From: Vibrio sp. qd031 | Lineage (GTDB): Bacteria; Pseudomonadota; Gammaproteobacteria; Enterobacterales; Vibrionaceae | Direction of reading: 5' to 3' | Length of the DNA stretch: 64,000 nt | Assembly (NCBI RefSeq): GCF_002100145.1 | Contig: NZ_JXQD01000024.1 | Coordinates: forward strand, 188,094-252,093 | Part shown: positions 32,372 through 42,069 of the stretch, piece by piece | Numbering within the stretch: the stretch's first letter is position 1 | How the letters are laid out: every line of letters begins with the position of its first letter | Notes under the pieces: model-generated | What the model was told of the DNA's origin: nothing | Database searches by the model: none | The model's input: only the letters and a program-made list of their open reading frames with translations | Program-made: the position numbers and the translations under genes

Positions 32372-33808
32372 ATGATTTATATTCAGTTTGGTCTCTATTT
32401 AGTGGCCATGCTCGCCATTGGTTATTACTCGATGAAAAAGACGCAGAATAACCAAGACTACATTATTGGGGGGCGAAGCTTAGGCCCTGCAACTACCGCC
32501 ATTAGTGCGGGTGCGTCTGATATGAGCGGCTGGTTGCTGCTTGGTTTACCCGGTGCGGTGTTTGCCAGCGGCTTGGTTGAAGGGGTCTGGATTGCGACAG
32601 GTTTGACGCTTGGCGCTTATCTTAACTGGCTTATTGTGGCACCTCGCTTGCGTGCAAGCAGTGAGAAAGTAAACGCTGTTACTCTGCCCTCCATTTTGTC
32701 TAAGCGATTTGATGACAATACCAATATCATCAAGTTTGTTTCGACTGCCGTCATCCTCTTTTTCTTTACTCTTTATGTGGCGTCGGGTCTAAAAGGTGGA
32801 ACCTTACTGTTTGCTCACAGCTTTGGCTCAACCGAAGAAACGGCCTTGTACATCACCGCGTTTGTGGTGGTCTCTTATACCTTCCTCGGTGGCTATTTAG
32901 CGGTATGTTGGACTGATCTGGTACAAGGTCTTTTGATGCTAGCTGCACTGGCGTTTTGTTTATTGTTTGGTTACTTTGCCATTGCCGATTCTGGCGTTGT
33001 GATCAGTGAGGTAAACCCTAATGCCTTTAAATTCTCGACCAGCTTCATTACTGCCGCGTCGTTGATGGCTTGGGGACTTGGCTACTTTGGTCAGCCACAC
33101 ATTTTAGCTCGTTTTATTGGTATTAAAGACGTCGCTAGTATTGGCAAAGCGCGCCGCATTGGTATTACGTGGATGGTGATTACTTTGGTGCTGTCTATCT
33201 CCATCGCATTAGTCGGTATTGGTTACGACGCAGCTTACGGTTTGCCGGATCTAAGCGGTGAAGGCGCTAATCCTGAGCGTGTATTTCTAGCACTTACCGA
33301 TGCGTTATTCCACCCTGTATTCTCTGGATTCATTTTAGCGGCGGTACTGGCGGCCGTTATGTCTACTGCCGATTCGCAGTTACTGGTGTTAACGTCATCG
33401 CTCACCGAAGATTTACCGTTTTTCAAACATCATTCTGAGAAAAGTCGTGCCATGATCAGCCGCTTTGGCGTGGTTGGTTTTGCGGTGCTTGCACTTATTA
33501 TTGCGGCCAACGATGACGGCTCGATTCTGTCTATGGTGGGTTATGCGTGGGGCGGCTTTGGGGCGGCCTTTGGTCCACTGATGATTTTGGCGCTGTGCTG
33601 GAAAGAAACCACCAAGTGGGGCGCATTGGCTGGAATGATTGTTGGCTCACTCACCATCTATGTGGTGAAGAACTTCATCTCTATTGAAGGAGAATACTTC
33701 TACGAACTGATGCCTGCCTTTGCGCTAGCGTTTATCGCCATAGTGTTGGTCAGTAAAGTGACGGCGAAACCATCGACGGAAACACTTAAAAAGTTCGACC
33801 TCGCTTAA
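32372..33808 (+). CDS. putP: Na+/proline symporter
   Basis: 478 residues with thirteen predicted helices of the solute:sodium symporter family. IGGRSLGPATTAISAGASDM holds the Na+-binding Ser/Ala region of helix II; GLGYFGQPHILARFIGI and VMSTADSQLLVLTSSLTEDL are the PutP signatures. Closest in pattern to PutP, high-affinity proline uptake for nutrition or osmoprotection. No putA neighbour, so it may be a housekeeping or osmotic copy. Followed by a strong terminator. Confidence 0.93.
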   Translation: MIYIQFGLYLVAMLAIGYYSMKKTQNNQDYIIGGRSLGPATTAISAGASDMSGWLLLGLPGAVFASGLVEGVWIATGLTLGAYLNWLIVAPRLRASSEKVNAVTLPSILSKRFDDNTNIIKFVSTAVILFFFTLYVASGLKGGTLLFAHSFGSTEETALYITAFVVVSYTFLGGYLAVCWTDLVQGLLMLAALAFCLLFGYFAIADSGVVISEVNPNAFKFSTSFITAASLMAWGLGYFGQPHILARFIGIKDVASIGKARRIGITWMVITLVLSISIALVGIGYDAAYGLPDLSGEGANPERVFLALTDALFHPVFSGFILAAVLAAVMSTADSQLLVLTSSLTEDLPFFKHHSEKSRAMISRFGVVGFAVLALIIAANDDGSILSMVGYAWGGFGAAFGPLMILALCWKETTKWGALAGMIVGSLTIYVVKNFISIEGEYFYELMPAFALAFIAIVLVSKVTAKPSTETLKKFDLA

Positions 33809-33818
33809 TCGGCGTATC

Positions 33819-33842
33819 GTGGCTGCTTCGGCAGCCACTTTT
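33819..33842 (+). terminator. putP terminator
   Basis: GTGGCTGC-TTCG-GCAGCCAC with a TTTT tail: 8-bp stem capped by a UUCG tetraloop, immediately after putP. Confidence 0.9.
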
Positions 33843-33864
33843 CAATGGGTTAAAAACCATACTT

Positions 33865-34332
33865 CTATCTTTGATGGATCGGCAATGCCGTCGTGTATTT
33901 GATTGATTCCATCGCAAAAGTGCTGGTCACATCCGCAATCCCGGTCACTGCGTTGACCATCTTCTTATAAAAATGATCGTACGCCTGCATATCGGCAACC
34001 ACTACTTTTAGCATGTAATCGTATTCGCCTGCCATTCGATAAAACTCCATCACCTCTTCAAACTCAGCAATTTGACTGGAAAAACGCTGATACCAATCGT
34101 GAGAGTGATCCGAGGTTTTCAGCATCACAAAGGCGGTAAAATCTAACCCAAGTGGCGCCGGGTTAAGCAGTGCCACCCGCTTATCGATGATCCCTAGCTC
34201 TTCAAAACGTTTGATGCGCTTCCAACAAGGGGTTGTTGTTAGGTTTACGCTCTCGGCAAGATCCGCCAGTGACAACGTTGAATCCTTTTGAATCATCCTA
34301 AGCAGCGTTACATCGATGCTATCCAATTCCAT
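33865..34332 (-). CDS. Lrp/AsnC-family regulator
   Basis: 155 residues: [43 protein letters not shown] and the RAM effector domain [20 protein letters not shown]. Divergent from a PLP cysteine synthase-like gene 116 nt away, which is therefore its likely target; the effector is probably an amino acid such as cysteine. Logic parallels regulators of cysteine-detoxifying lyases. Confidence 0.92.
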   Translation of the reverse strand: MELDSIDVTLLRMIQKDSTLSLADLAESVNLTTTPCWKRIKRFEELGIIDKRVALLNPAPLGLDFTAFVMLKTSDHSHDWYQRFSSQIAEFEEVMEFYRMAGEYDYMLKVVVADMQAYDHFYKKMVNAVTGIADVTSTFAMESIKYTTALPIHQR

Positions 34333-34448
34333 ACAAAACCCCTATTAGAGAAATACTTTCTACCATTTGACCAATTCACCAAAAAAGAAGCAAACAATTT
34401 CTCCATAAATCGGTTTAGAGTTACTGCATAACTGATGAGGAATCGAGT

Positions 34449-35507
34449 ATGTGTAAAGACCATCAATGGATTAACCAAGCCATTCAAAAAATTGAGTCCG
34501 ATTTCCAACGCTCTGCGGATACACATTTAGTAAAACTGGATTTACCCCAATTTACGGGGATTGACATCTACCTAAAAGACGAAAGTACGCACCCGACAGG
34601 CTCTTTGAAACACAGGTTGGCGCGTTCACTGTTTTTATACGCAATCTGTAACGGTTGGGTTGGCCCCCAGACCACTATTATCGAAGCGTCATCGGGCAGC
34701 ACGGCGGTCTCTGAAGCCTATTTTGCCAAATTGTTAGGGCTGCCTTTTATTGCGGTCATGCCTGAAGGCACGGCAAAAAGCAAAATCGAAAAAATCGAGT
34801 TCTACGGCGGTAAAGCGCATCTTGTCGAGCGCACCGACCAAATTTACAGTGAGTCTAAAGCACTGGCCAAAGAGCTCAACGGCCACTATATGGATCAGTT
34901 TACCTACGCTGAACGTGCGACGGACTGGCGAGGCAACAACAATATCGCCAACTCTATCTTCAACCAAATGACTCAAGAGCCTCACCCTATTCCTAGCTGG
35001 ATTGTTATGAGCGCAGGAACAGGAGGCACATCTGCGACATTGGGTCGTTTTATTCGTTATCAACAGCACGCAACACAGCTTCATGTGGTGGATCCTGAGC
35101 GCTCAGTATTTCACCCATATTTTATAAAAGGTGATGAGTCTATTCGCAGCCAGTCTGGCAGCCGCATTGAAGGGATTGGCCGCCCAAGAGTGGAACCTAG
35201 CTTTATCCCGTCGGTAATAGACACGATGCAAACCGTTACCGATGCGCAAAGCCTCGCCACCATGAGCTGGCTGGAGACGCAATTGGGCCGAAAAGTTGGG
35301 CCATCGACAGGGACCAACATGTATGGCGTGCTGTGCCTTGCTCACCAAATGATGCGCAAAGGAAAAACAGGCTCCATTGTCACGCTGCTTTGCGACAGTG
35401 GTGAGCGCTACCTCGATACCTACTACAACCCACAATGGGTCGAAAGCACCATTGGTTCGTTATCCGCAGCCAACCTTCACCTGTATCAACTGCTGAATAT
35501 TGATTAG
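34449..35507 (+). CDS. PLP-dependent cysteine synthase-family enzyme
   Basis: 352 residues of fold type [20 protein letters not shown] contains the PLP lysine (K54), [14 protein letters not shown] the Asn/Ser loop position and [12 protein letters not shown] the phosphate-binding glycines. Compared with CysK it has an extended C-terminus and SSGSTA instead of TSGNTG. Likely an L-cysteine desulfhydrase or related beta-elimination enzyme rather than a synthase; divergent from its probable Lrp-type regulator. Followed by a perfect terminator. Confidence 0.85.
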   Translation: MCKDHQWINQAIQKIESDFQRSADTHLVKLDLPQFTGIDIYLKDESTHPTGSLKHRLARSLFLYAICNGWVGPQTTIIEASSGSTAVSEAYFAKLLGLPFIAVMPEGTAKSKIEKIEFYGGKAHLVERTDQIYSESKALAKELNGHYMDQFTYAERATDWRGNNNIANSIFNQMTQEPHPIPSWIVMSAGTGGTSATLGRFIRYQQHATQLHVVDPERSVFHPYFIKGDESIRSQSGSRIEGIGRPRVEPSFIPSVIDTMQTVTDAQSLATMSWLETQLGRKVGPSTGTNMYGVLCLAHQMMRKGKTGSIVTLLCDSGERYLDTYYNPQWVESTIGSLSAANLHLYQLLNID

Positions 35508-35524
35508 GTTGACTGCTAAATAAT

Positions 35525-35558
35525 AAAAACGGTATCTCTAAAAAGAGATACCGTTTTT
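35525..35558. terminator. Bidirectional terminator
   Basis: AAAAACGGTATCTCT-aaaa-AGAGATACCGTTTTT: a perfect 15-bp inverted repeat, 18 nt after the PLP enzyme stop. It can also serve the minus-strand DUF1244 gene. Confidence 0.93.
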
Positions 35559-35655
35559 GTAAATGGCGTTAAACCACCATCGCTAGCGCTTTTTATCGCG
35601 CCCGAGCAAACAGCGCAATCTTGCATGTAGCACGCAATAGACCAACAACTAGAAG

Positions 35656-35976
35656 CTACTTTTGCTTAGCCTCAAACGCTGCCAATTGCTCTGGCGTTGC
35701 CGCGGGTTGATGGTTATCTTTCCATTCTTGGTAGGTCATCCCGTACACACGCTCGCGCGCATCGTCTATGTCTAGGTTTAAATCCCGGCTTTCGGCCTCA
35801 GCGGCGTACCATTTACTGAAACAATTGCGGCAAAACCCCGCCAAAATCATCAAATCGATGTTTTGCACATCCTTATTTGCGTCTAAGTGTTTTAATAAAC
35901 GGCGAAATACCGCTGCATCCAGTTTGTCTTGCTCATCTTGCGGCAGTGCTTTGTGATTAAATTTGGCTTGAGTCAT
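35656..35976 (-). CDS. DUF1244 domain protein
   Basis: 106 residues. VFRRLLKHLDANKDVQNIDL, MILAGFCRNCFSKWYAAEAE and ARERVYGMTYQEWKDNHQ are the DUF1244 (SMc04008-like) signatures: a small helical protein with a conserved FCRNC pair. Function unknown. Stand-alone. ~275 nt separates it from the tRNA-Tyr cluster on the other strand. Confidence 0.9.
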   Translation of the reverse strand: MTQAKFNHKALPQDEQDKLDAAVFRRLLKHLDANKDVQNIDLMILAGFCRNCFSKWYAAEAESRDLNLDIDDARERVYGMTYQEWKDNHQPAATPEQLAAFEAKQK

Positions 35977-36167
35977 TGAGTTTCCTTACTTTTTTTACTC
36001 TGCTGTATTGGCCATTTTTTCACACTTTCTCTACAAATCCCACACAGGTTTGCATAAATTAAGCATAAAGCACGGAGCAGTAAAATGAGAGTAGAAAGGA
36101 CAAATGGTGACTTTTTGATAGCTTTGAGCAAAAAGAGAGCATTCGCGCCATTTTTATAAGAAAACGC

Positions 36168-36195
36168 TTTACAGCAAAATCGAGTTTGCTATTAT
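36168..36195 (+). promoter_or_regulatory. tRNA-Tyr operon promoter
   Basis: TTTACA - 16 nt - TATTAT followed by a GC-rich discriminator (GCCGACC), typical of stringently controlled stable-RNA promoters. The rest of 35977-36252 shows no gene. Confidence 0.75.
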
Positions 36196-36252
36196 GCCGA
36201 CCTCACTTGATGAGTGTGTTGGGAAAACGCGAGTTAAGTATAAAAATCCCCT

Positions 36253-36337
<85 letters not shown>

Positions 36338-36426
36338 TATTTATTTTGTAGAGACTGTGGTTTACAGCGCTGTGCAAAAAGCTTGATTACTGGGTTGGGA
36401 AATTAGTGAGCAAGGATAAAACCCCT

Positions 36427-36511
<85 letters not shown>

Positions 36512-36582
36512 TATTCTCTGTTGTAAAACAGAACGCTTGAGCATTGGGTTTGGGAAAACCAGTGAACAAGGATAAAACCCCT

Positions 36583-36667
<85 letters not shown>

Positions 36668-36671
36668 TCTT

Positions 36672-36705
36672 AAAAAAAACCAGCTCACATGAGCTGGTTT
36701 TTTTG
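36672..36705 (+). terminator. tRNA-Tyr operon terminator
   Basis: AAAACCAGCTCA-ca-TGAGCTGGTTTTTTTG: 9-bp stem plus A/T tracts; could also stop the minus-strand yqjG gene. Confidence 0.92.
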
Positions 36706-36750
36706 TTTTTGTTCGCTCATAAGAGCGCGCAACTATTGAGTTAGGTTGCC

Positions 36751-37695
36751 CTATAACGCGTGTCGTCCATGGTCACTGTCTAAGTCCAAAACCGGCCCTT
36801 TAGGCACAACTTGGGTTGGGTTTATCCCTGCATGGCTAAAATAGTAGTGGCGTTTGATATGCTCAAGGCTGACCGTTTCGCTCACACCCGCAGTTTGATA
36901 CAGCTCCTTCATATACCCTTGCAGGTTAGAGTAATCGGCGATGCGTTGCTTATTACACTTAAAATGGCCAACGTAGACTGCATCAAAGCGTATTAGCGTG
37001 GTAAACAACCTCCAATCGGCCTCGGTCACCTCATTACCGGTTAGGTAACGATGTGTTGCCAAATGCGCATCAACACGATCCAGCGCGTCAAACAGTGCGT
37101 CATAGGCCTCTTCGTAAGCTTGCTGGGTGGTGGCAAATCCGCAGCGGTAGACACCATTGTTAATATTGGGGTATATGTCCTCGTTCCACGCATCAATCGT
37201 TGACCTTAATGCCTCTGGATAGAAGTCGAGCGTATTGCCCGTCAACCCATTAAACGCTGAGTTAAACATGCGAATAATTTCCGACGATTCATTGCTCACG
37301 ATGGTGTTGGTGTACGTGTCCCACAATACGGGCACAGTGACTCGCCCGCTATAGTCAGGCTTGGCTTTCGTGTACACCTGATGCATTCGAGTGAAACCAA
37401 ATAGCGTTTCTGGCTCATCAAATTGCCACCCTTCACTCAGCATGTCCGGGGACACAACCGAAACCGAGATGTGCGATTCTAAGCCTTTTAGTTTTCTAAA
37501 GATAAGCGTGCGATGCGCCCAAGGACAGGCTAACGAGACGTAAAGGTGGTAGCGGCCAGACTCTGGGGCAAACTTCGCATCGGGCGCGTCGACAATCCAA
37601 TTGCGAAAGCCCGCGTCTTCACGGACGAACTTACCTTTTGAACTCTTGGTGTCGTACCACACGTCGTGCCATTGACCGTTTACTAGTTTTCCCAT
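36751..37695 (-). CDS. yqjG: Glutathionyl-hydroquinone reductase (Xi-class GST)
   Basis: 314 residues, full length. Thioredoxin-like N-domain with catalytic Cys57 in VSLACPWAHRTLI, typical of YqjG/PcpF enzymes, then VTVPVLWDTYTNTIVSNESS and the helical C-domain (RYLTGNEVTEADWRLFTTLI). Reduces glutathionyl-hydroquinones using GSH; cytosolic quinone detoxification. Monocistronic; ATG preceded by a weak purine stretch. Confidence 0.95.
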   Translation of the reverse strand: MGKLVNGQWHDVWYDTKSSKGKFVREDAGFRNWIVDAPDAKFAPESGRYHLYVSLACPWAHRTLIFRKLKGLESHISVSVVSPDMLSEGWQFDEPETLFGFTRMHQVYTKAKPDYSGRVTVPVLWDTYTNTIVSNESSEIIRMFNSAFNGLTGNTLDFYPEALRSTIDAWNEDIYPNINNGVYRCGFATTQQAYEEAYDALFDALDRVDAHLATHRYLTGNEVTEADWRLFTTLIRFDAVYVGHFKCNKQRIADYSNLQGYMKELYQTAGVSETVSLEHIKRHYYFSHAGINPTQVVPKGPVLDLDSDHGRHAL

Positions 37696-37797
37696 GTTGC
37701 TGTCCTATAGAGTAACTATAAGTCTGACTATAAAAAACTATGGGCGGCTTCACTACTGCAGGACGCTCAACAACATGTTCAGATATTTTGAAGAAGG

Positions 37798-37905
37798 TTA
37801 CGAGTCTAGGGTAAGAGCATCAACGACTTGGTTTCGTCCATAATGTTTAGCGTGATACAACGCGGAGCCCGCTTTGCACCCGATAGCAATACCCAATAGG
37901 CGTGT
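37798..37905 (-). pseudogene. GGDEF-domain C-terminal remnant
   Basis: Minus strand frame ...GSALYHAKHYGRNQVVDALTLDS-stop. ALYxAKxxGRNxV is the invariant tail of diguanylate cyclase domains. Upstream codons degrade within ~15 residues and the GGEEF core is absent, so only the last ~30 codons of a former cyclase gene survive between yqjG and opp. The remainder of 37696-38125 holds only the opp terminator. Confidence 0.65.
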
Positions 37906-38058
37906 CGATACACAAACTCACTAGATAAAAGCAGCGTAGAAGATGGCTTAATGAATGACCTTTTCATGGTGTTAAAAATAGCACTAGTCAAATTGTACAA
38001 TTAGATACATTCTACCGCGCACTGTATCGGTAGTATGTGACCAATCCAAATTATAAAC

Positions 38059-38092
38059 AAAAAAAGCGCGACCCATACGGAATCGCGCTTAA
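38059..38092 (-). terminator. opp operon terminator
   Basis: Minus strand AAGCGCGA-ttccgtatggg-TCGCGCTT followed by TTTTTTG, 35 nt after the oppF stop. Confidence 0.85.
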
Positions 38093-38125
38093 GCCCGTCA
38101 CAGGCTGAACTTTGGCTTGCGCCTA

Positions 38126-39133
38126 TTACACCATTTCTACGTGTAAACAAGAGACCGCGTGCTTATCCGACCCTTTAAGAGTAGGAATTTCTTGTGCACA
38201 CAACTCAGTTGCCTTAGGACAGCGTGTACGGAATACACAGCCCGAAGGAGGATTGATTGGAGAAGGCAGATCACCCTCTAGCATTTCAATCTTCTTATTG
38301 CGCTCAATTTCAGGATCCGGGATCGGAACCGCTGACATCAATGCACGGGTATAAGGGTGTTTTGGCTCGGCAAAAATCTCTTTTGCTTCACCAAGCTCTA
38401 CCGCATTACCTAGGTACATAACCAACACACGATCAGAGATGTGCTTAACCACTGACAAATCGTGGGCGATGAATACCAAACTAAGTCCAAGCTCTGTTTG
38501 AAGCTCTTTAAGAAGGTTAACCACCTGCGCCTGAATGGACACATCCAACGCCGATACAGGTTCGTCACAGATGATCATCTTAGGCTCTAGGATAAGAGCA
38601 CGAGCAATACCGATACGCTGACACTGGCCACCAGAGAATTCGTGTGGGTAACGGTTGATAACGTTCGGCAGCAGACCTACTTTGTCCATCATCGCCTTCA
38701 CTCGCGCTTTCACTTCATCTTTAGTGAGGCGTGGGTAAAAGGTAATCAACGGCTCAGCGATGATGTCACCGATGTTCATACGCGGGTTAAGAGAGGCTAA
38801 AGGATCTTGGAAAATCATTTGCATGTCTTTACGCGTTTCACGACGCTCAAGAGCTTTCATTTTGGTTAAGTCTTGGCCAAGCCAAACCACTTCACCTTCT
38901 GTTGCTTCAACCAAGCCGATAATGGCGCGAGCAAACGTCGACTTACCACAACCAGACTCACCTACTACACCGAGGGTTTCACCTTCGTATAGACGAACGT
39001 TTACGCCGTCTACTGCTTTTAACTTTGAAGGCTTAGACCAAGGCCAAGCAGACTTCGAAGCGATGTCGAAATGGACTTTAAGATCCTTAACGTCCAACAT
39101 TAATTTTTTATCTACATTCAATGGCGCATTCAT
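38126..39133 (-). CDS. oppF: Oligopeptide ABC transporter ATP-binding protein OppF
   Basis: 335 residues: Walker A GESGCGKSTFAR (~57), signature HEFSGGQCQRIGIARAL, Walker B MIICDEPVSALD, and the oligopeptide_HPY tail with the Cys cluster VFRTRCPKATELC for an Fe-S or metal site. Pairs with OppD to drive peptide import. Last gene of the operon, 3 nt after oppD. Confidence 0.96.
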   Translation of the reverse strand: MNAPLNVDKKLMLDVKDLKVHFDIASKSAWPWSKPSKLKAVDGVNVRLYEGETLGVVGESGCGKSTFARAIIGLVEATEGEVVWLGQDLTKMKALERRETRKDMQMIFQDPLASLNPRMNIGDIIAEPLITFYPRLTKDEVKARVKAMMDKVGLLPNVINRYPHEFSGGQCQRIGIARALILEPKMIICDEPVSALDVSIQAQVVNLLKELQTELGLSLVFIAHDLSVVKHISDRVLVMYLGNAVELGEAKEIFAEPKHPYTRALMSAVPIPDPEIERNKKIEMLEGDLPSPINPPSGCVFRTRCPKATELCAQEIPTLKGSDKHAVSCLHVEMV

Positions 39134-39136
39134 AAC

Positions 39137-40105
39137 TTACCAAGCCTCATGATCTGAAAAACAAGCACGTTGACGGTTAACACCAAACGGCGTCAAAATC
39201 GGAGACTCCGACTTACAACGATCGGTCACACGGTGACAACGATCTTGGTAAGGACAACCTGGTGGTAGACGTAACAAGTTTGGTGGGTTGCCTGGGATGG
39301 TCGGCAAGATCTCACCTTCAGTATCCAAACGCGGAATCGCTTTAAGCAGTCCTTCTGCGTATGGGTGGCTTGGACGATAGAAAATGTCATCCACACTGCC
39401 GTACTCCATGGTACGGCCTGCGTACATCACAAGCACTTTGTCACAAGAGCCTGCAACCACACCCAAATCGTGGGTGATCATGATGATAGCAGTGTTAAAT
39501 TCATCTTTAAGTTCGACAAGTAGATCCATGATCTGCGCCTGAACGGTCACGTCCAATGCTGTCGTTGGTTCGTCGGCAATAAGCAGTTTTGGACGACACA
39601 ATAGCGCCATTGCAATCATGACACGTTGACGCATACCGCCAGAAAATTCGTGCGGATACATTGTAATACGCTTACGAGCTTCTGGGATCTTAACCGCTTC
39701 AAGCATGCGAACAGATTCTTCAAACGCTTCCGCCTTGCTCATGCCTTTATGCAGCATAAGTACTTCCATCAACTGATCGCTTACTTTCATGTAAGGGTTC
39801 AGTGACGTCATAGGGTCTTGGAAGATCATTGCGATCTGTTCGGCACGAACTTTGTTTAACTCTTTTTCTGGTAAGTTGAGGATTTCGTTTCCTTCAAACT
39901 TCGCACTACCAGAAATAATACCGTTTTTGGCCAGTAGGCCCATGATGGCAAATACAGTTTGAGACTTACCAGAACCTGACTCACCTACGATACCCAGTGT
40001 TTCACCTGGCTTTAGCGAGAAGTTAAGGTCGTTAACTGCCGTTACCATGCCGTCTTGAGTGGTAAATTCTACTCTCAGGTCTTTTACATCTAATAAATTA
40101 GTCAT
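39137..40105 (-). CDS. oppD: Oligopeptide ABC transporter ATP-binding protein OppD
   Basis: 322 residues: Walker [30 protein letters not shown] signature, [14 protein letters not shown]alker B, and C-terminal [14 protein letters not shown]. Cytosolic partner of OppF. 24 nt downstream of oppC. Confidence 0.96.
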   Translation of the reverse strand: MTNLLDVKDLRVEFTTQDGMVTAVNDLNFSLKPGETLGIVGESGSGKSQTVFAIMGLLAKNGIISGSAKFEGNEILNLPEKELNKVRAEQIAMIFQDPMTSLNPYMKVSDQLMEVLMLHKGMSKAEAFEESVRMLEAVKIPEARKRITMYPHEFSGGMRQRVMIAMALLCRPKLLIADEPTTALDVTVQAQIMDLLVELKDEFNTAIIMITHDLGVVAGSCDKVLVMYAGRTMEYGSVDDIFYRPSHPYAEGLLKAIPRLDTEGEILPTIPGNPPNLLRLPPGCPYQDRCHRVTDRCKSESPILTPFGVNRQRACFSDHEAW

Positions 40106-40129
40106 TACTTGCTTCCCTTATTATTCTTA

Positions 40130-41032
40130 TTATCTGTCTTTTGGATCCAGCGCATCGCGCAGACCATCGCCGACAAAGTTAAAGCAAAATAGGGTGATAA
40201 CCATGAATGCGGTTGGGAAACCGAGCTGCCAAATAGCAATCTCCATTGTTTTCGCACCTTCACTCATCAATGCACCCCAGCTTGTCATCGGCTCTTGAAC
40301 GCCAAGACCTAGGAATGATAGGAAAGATTCCGTCAAAATCATGCTTGGGATCAGCAGCGTTGAGTAAACCGCAACAATACCCAGTACGTTTGGAACGATG
40401 TGACGAGTAATGATTTTCCAGTTACTCACACCACCCACGTAGGCCGCTTCGATAAACTCTTTGTTTCTTAAGCTAAGAGTCTGCCCACGAACGATACGCG
40501 CCATATCTAGCCATGCAATGGCACCGATGGCGACAAAGATAAGCACGATGTTACGTCCAAAGAAGGTCACCAAAACGATAACTAAGAACATAAATGGAAC
40601 AGCGTAAAGGATTTCGAGAATACGCATCATCACACGGTCAACACGGCCGCCAATAAAGCCAGAGGTTGCGCCGTAAAGCGTACCAATTAATACCGCTACA
40701 AATGCGCCTAGTACACCTACCATCATCGAGATGCGGCCACCTACAAGCGTACGTACATAGACGTCACGACCCAGGCTGTCGGTACCAAATAAGTGTTCCA
40801 TAGACGGGGCCACGTGCAGTGCGTACCAGTCTGTGTCGTCATAAGTGTATTGTGAGAACATCGGTAAAAAAGTGACTGCTAGTGTCATTAGCACTAGAAT
40901 AAATAGACTTACCATTGCCGCTTTGTTGCGCATAAAACGAATACGCGCATCAGTCCAAAGGCTACGGCCTTCGATCTCTAAATTTTCAGAGAACTTTTCT
41001 ACGGCTTCTACTGTAGATTTTTTCGCTAACAT
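40130..41032 (-). CDS. oppC: Oligopeptide ABC transporter permease OppC
   Basis: 300 residues, six membrane helices with an N-terminal OppC_N segment (SLWTDARIRFMRNKAAMVSL) and the EAA loop FIEAAYVGGVSNWKIITRHI that docks on the ATPases. HLFGTDSLGRDVYVR is typical. 14 nt after oppB. Confidence 0.96.
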   Translation of the reverse strand: MLAKKSTVEAVEKFSENLEIEGRSLWTDARIRFMRNKAAMVSLFILVLMTLAVTFLPMFSQYTYDDTDWYALHVAPSMEHLFGTDSLGRDVYVRTLVGGRISMMVGVLGAFVAVLIGTLYGATSGFIGGRVDRVMMRILEILYAVPFMFLVIVLVTFFGRNIVLIFVAIGAIAWLDMARIVRGQTLSLRNKEFIEAAYVGGVSNWKIITRHIVPNVLGIVAVYSTLLIPSMILTESFLSFLGLGVQEPMTSWGALMSEGAKTMEIAIWQLGFPTAFMVITLFCFNFVGDGLRDALDPKDR

Positions 41033-41046
41033 TATTCAGTCCCCTA

Positions 41047-41967
41047 TTAGTAACGAATCTTCGGATCGATCGCAGCGAGAAGTACGTCGACAATTGCATT
41101 GAAGAGAATAAACAGGAAACCAATCAAGATGGTTACACCCATTACTAGTGAGTAGTCACGGTTAAAGGCAGCGTTGACGAACAACTTACCAATACCAGGA
41201 AGACCAAATACGGTTTCTACAACAACCGAGCCGGTGATGATACCTACGAACGCTGGCCCCATGTAAGAAACAACTGGAAGCAGTGCTGGCTTCAGCGCGT
41301 GCTTAACAACGATGTATGGGTAGCTCAATCCTTTTGAGCGAGCAGTACGAATGAAGTTACTGTTTAACGTCTCAATCATTGAACCACGGGTAATACGAGC
41401 AAAGGTTGCTACGTACAGCAGTGACATCGCGATAACAGGCAAAATGATGTACTGCCAGCTTCCATCAAACCAACCACCTGCTGGTAGCCACTTGAGGTTT
41501 AGCGCGAAAATGTAAATCAGCGTTGGGGCAAGAACGAATGAGGGTAATACCACCCCGACCATCGCGGTCGACATTATGAAGTAGTCGAGCTTAGTGTTTT
41601 GCCGGAGCGCGGCAACCGTGCCGACACTGACCCCGAGAATAACGGTAAAAATGAAGGCGATAAAGCCCACTTTCAATGACACAGGGAAGTGGCTACCAAT
41701 CAATTCGTTTACCGTGCGGTCAACGTATTTGAATGAAGGACCAAAGTCGCCTTGCATCACGTTTAATAAATAAGAGGTGTATTGCTCGAATACTGGCTTG
41801 TCTAAGCCGTATTTCGCTTCAATGTTAGCCAGTACTTCTGGTGGCGGCGTTTTCTCACTTGAAAACGGGCTACCAGGAGCAAAGCGCATAAGAAAGAATG
41901 ATACCGTGATCAACACCAACATAGTTGGGATGGCTTCCAGTATACGTTTCATAATGAATCTAAACAT
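41047..41967 (-). CDS. oppB: Oligopeptide ABC transporter permease OppB
   Basis: 306 residues, DppB/OppB family. N-terminal MKRILEAIPTMLVLITVSFF, EAA loop FIRTARSKGLSYPYIVVKHA and FGLPGIGKLFVNAAFNRDY are family landmarks. Forms the inner-membrane channel with OppC. Confidence 0.96.
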   Translation of the reverse strand: MFRFIMKRILEAIPTMLVLITVSFFLMRFAPGSPFSSEKTPPPEVLANIEAKYGLDKPVFEQYTSYLLNVMQGDFGPSFKYVDRTVNELIGSHFPVSLKVGFIAFIFTVILGVSVGTVAALRQNTKLDYFIMSTAMVGVVLPSFVLAPTLIYIFALNLKWLPAGGWFDGSWQYIILPVIAMSLLYVATFARITRGSMIETLNSNFIRTARSKGLSYPYIVVKHALKPALLPVVSYMGPAFVGIITGSVVVETVFGLPGIGKLFVNAAFNRDYSLVMGVTILIGFLFILFNAIVDVLLAAIDPKIRY

Positions 41968-42069
41968 AAATCCACTTCCAGTCTGTGACAGTATTTAAAG
42001 TTAAAACAAAGGCTCTGCATGTGCTAAAGCACATGCAGGCCTGTATATTATTGTTTTTTTTGCTAAGGA